Source: Campylobacteraceae bacterium
GTDB taxonomy: Bacteria > Campylobacterota > Campylobacteria > Campylobacterales > Sulfurospirillaceae
Assembly: GCA_027013265.1 (NCBI GenBank)
Contig: JALUXQ010000235.1
Coordinates: 1 to 5,519 of the forward strand
Direction of reading: 5' to 3'
Length of the DNA: 5,519 nt
Shown here: piece after piece, positions 4,393 to 5,519 of the stretch
Numbering within the stretch: the stretch's first letter is position 1
How the letters are laid out: each line of letters starts with the position of its first letter
The notes under the pieces: generated by a model
Told to the model about the DNA's origin: nothing
Database searches by the model: none
Seen by the model: the letters and a program-made list of their open reading frames with translations, nothing else
Made by a program: the position numbers and the translations under genes

Positions 4393-4683
4393 ATGGGAAA
4401 AGGTGGAAGCAGTAGCCAAGCAGTAAACACAACACAGGCAACAGTAACAAGCACTAATATAGTCAATATGGATACAAAAGCCTTAGCTAAGGCACTTCAG
4501 GAAAAGACAAAAGCGGACTTGACTATTGGCAAAGCTGATTTAATTTTAAAAAATGCCGAAGCAAAAGCCAAGCTTGAACAAAACGCAGTAATAGCAAACG
4601 ACATAAAAAGCGGACTAAAAAAGTATATTTTTTTGGGTGGATTTGCTTATGCAGGGTATAAAATTATGAAAAAAAAGAGGTAA
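4393..4683 (+). CDS. Tail-anchored virion protein, helical, Lys-rich tail
   Basis: The product has 96 residues of no recognised family. The start M-G-K-G-G-S-S-S-Q-A and a Thr/Ser/Asn-rich stretch to about 26 resemble the N-terminus of the protein at 3604. A long Ala/Lys/Leu helix follows (about 28-72, A-L-A-K-A-L-Q-E-K-T-K), then a short membrane segment at about 78-89 (I-F-L-G-G-F-A-Y-A-G-Y) and the tail K-I-M-K-K-K-R. Ser/Gly starts of this kind are common in phage virion proteins. AAAGG (4382-4386) lies 6 nt upstream of the ATG, and the gap from the preceding stop is one base. It is likely another protein of the internal membrane, with the helix projecting from it; this is inferred from composition and context. 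Confidence 0.75.
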   Translation: MGKGGSSSQAVNTTQATVTSTNIVNMDTKALAKALQEKTKADLTIGKADLILKNAEAKAKLEQNAVIANDIKSGLKKYIFLGGFAYAGYKIMKKKR

Positions 4684-4687
4684 AACT

Positions 4688-5248
4688 ATGAACTATAACA
4701 TCATACGAAAAGATATATCAAACGGATTAAAGGGAAAACAAATATCATCACTGGGACAAGGAAACTATCTTATATTAAGACATGCCCCTACCCTGGCAAA
4801 TGTAAGAATTCAACTAGACAATAATAATGCGCCTTATATTGATATGATTGAAAACGACACAATACAAGGAACAGGCTTCAAAAATGTTTATATAACAGCT
4901 GACGCCGTACCAGGTGAACACATAACTTTTGCACAAGCAAGCACGAGCAAAGACTTTAAAATCATACCAGCGGCAGCACTTAAACAAGTTGTAGTTGATG
5001 GTATATACTCTTTTATTCCTAAATTAGACCAAAAGCAAACAATTTTAGCAGGTGCAAGCTACACACTAGACACGACAGCACTAACAGGAATTAGATTTTT
5101 AAGTACCGATACCGTAGATGTTGCCCTAAACGGCAGTGCGATAAACTATCCTATGCTAGAAGATGAAATTTATACAAGAGATATAAACTCTCTAAAATTC
5201 ACAAACAACACCGCTGCAAGCATAGATATAGTCATATGGGAGATGTAA
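4688..5248 (+). CDS. Beta-rich virion protein with two similar halves, candidate penton/vertex protein
   Basis: The product has 186 residues, no membrane segment, no cysteine, and alternating beta-strand patterns throughout. Two parts look alike. Residues about 37-83 (A-N-V-R-I-Q-L-D-N-N-N, then Y-I-D-M-I-E-N-D, then F-K-N-V-Y-I-T) align with about 139-186 (D-T-V-D-V-A-L-N-G-S, then Y-P-M-L-E-D-E, then I-N-S-L-K-F-T-N-N). A linker with A-A-A-L-K-Q-V-V-V-D-G (95-105) separates them. The repeat suggests a duplicated beta-sandwich. As the soluble protein directly before the fibre gene, it is the best candidate in the window for the penton or spike-base protein that fills the fivefold vertices. 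AGAGG (4676-4680) is 7 nt before the ATG. A spike shaft or cement protein is an alternative. I recognise the style, not the family. Confidence 0.7.
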   Translation: MNYNIIRKDISNGLKGKQISSLGQGNYLILRHAPTLANVRIQLDNNNAPYIDMIENDTIQGTGFKNVYITADAVPGEHITFAQASTSKDFKIIPAAALKQVVVDGIYSFIPKLDQKQTILAGASYTLDTTALTGIRFLSTDTVDVALNGSAINYPMLEDEIYTRDINSLKFTNNTAASIDIVIWEM

Positions 5249-5249
5249 A

Positions 5250-5519
5250 ATGCTAGGAATAACAAGAGGAACAGCAAAGAAAATCTTTGCAGGCAAAACA
5301 GACAAAAATCAGTGCACTGCTTGGGTTAATTTTGACGGTACTACAACGCCTCCAACTATTAGAGATAGTTTTAATGTTAGTAGTGTGGTGAGAAATGCAG
5401 TTGGAAATTACACAATAACATTTAATACTGCTATGATAAATGTCAATTATTCAGTTTGTGCAGGTGGTGGTTATAACAATAATGGAGATGGTTTTGATTG
5501 TGATATATATGAAAATCTA
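5250..5519 (+). CDS. Receptor-binding fibre/spike protein (partial, 5' part)
   Basis: The frame is open from ATG at 5250 to the window edge (90 residues) without a stop. GGGAG (5238-5242) lies 7 nt upstream, and the start is one base after the preceding stop. Residues 1-20 form a short basic N-terminus (M-L-G-I-T-R-G-T-A-K-K), probably the anchor to the vertex. From residue 24 follows A-W-V-N-F-D-G, then I-R-D-S-F-N-V-S-S-V and G-N-Y-T-I-T-F-N-T-A-M. This motif is familiar from the distal receptor-binding parts of many phage tail fibres and tail proteins. Three cysteines (22, 70, 84) stand out because the other proteins here almost lack them. Codons turn T-rich (GTT, AAT, ACT, GGT) after about residue 22, as if the distal module came from elsewhere. 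The role inferred is host attachment. Confidence 0.75.
   Translation, partial: MLGITRGTAKKIFAGKTDKNQCTAWVNFDGTTTPPTIRDSFNVSSVVRNAVGNYTITFNTAMINVNYSVCAGGGYNNNGDGFDCDIYENL

Overview
The window reads as the virion (structural) operon of a tailless, membrane-containing double-jelly-roll (DJR) phage of the PM2/PRD1 kind, either free or as a provirus. Everything legible is on the + strand. Genes are packed end to end with overlaps or gaps of a few bases, nearly all with a good Shine-Dalgarno site. The two diagnostic genes are a small FtsK/HerA-type (P9/A32-like) genome-packaging ATPase at about 1431-2090 and a 314-residue DJR-type major capsid protein at 2345-3289. Low G+C, purine-rich coding strands, heavy AGA/ATA/TTA/AAA use and strong GGAG ribosome sites fit a Campylobacterota host (Sulfurimonas, Sulfurospirillum, Campylobacter, Arcobacter). 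That host call is inference from composition only; no host gene is present.

Layout. Bases 3-68 are the end of an upstream gene. Bases 69-164 are the only real intergenic region. It holds three directly abutting hairpins, two of which have complementary loops (possible kissing pair), while the third covers the ribosome site of the next gene. Then come a 3TM-holin-like membrane protein (165-605), two proteins with a C-terminal membrane segment (589-903, 893-1459) and the packaging ATPase, whose start is TTG or GTG. Two one-pass micropeptides of 31 and 35 residues (2113-2208, 2236-2343) separate the ATPase from the capsid gene. After the capsid gene come two more tail-anchored small proteins (3291-3602, 3604-3963), a degenerate GNAT-like protein (3960-4391), a further tail-anchored protein (4393-4683), a beta-rich protein with two similar halves (4688-5248, candidate vertex/penton protein), and the 5' part of a receptor-binding fibre or spike gene that runs off the window (5250-5519).

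How it fits together (inference from the PM2/PRD1 paradigm). The capsid protein forms the icosahedral shell over an internal lipid vesicle populated by the many single-pass small proteins. The ATPase drives DNA into the procapsid at a special vertex. The beta-rich protein and the fibre build the host-recognition vertex, and the holin-like protein serves lysis or is itself a vesicle protein. No integrase, replication gene, terminal protein, endolysin, tRNA or CRISPR is visible. The least explained items are the hairpin array at 75-157, a perfect 13-bp inverted repeat inside the ATPase gene, the GNAT-like protein inside a virion operon, and the near absence of cysteine from the module except in the fibre.
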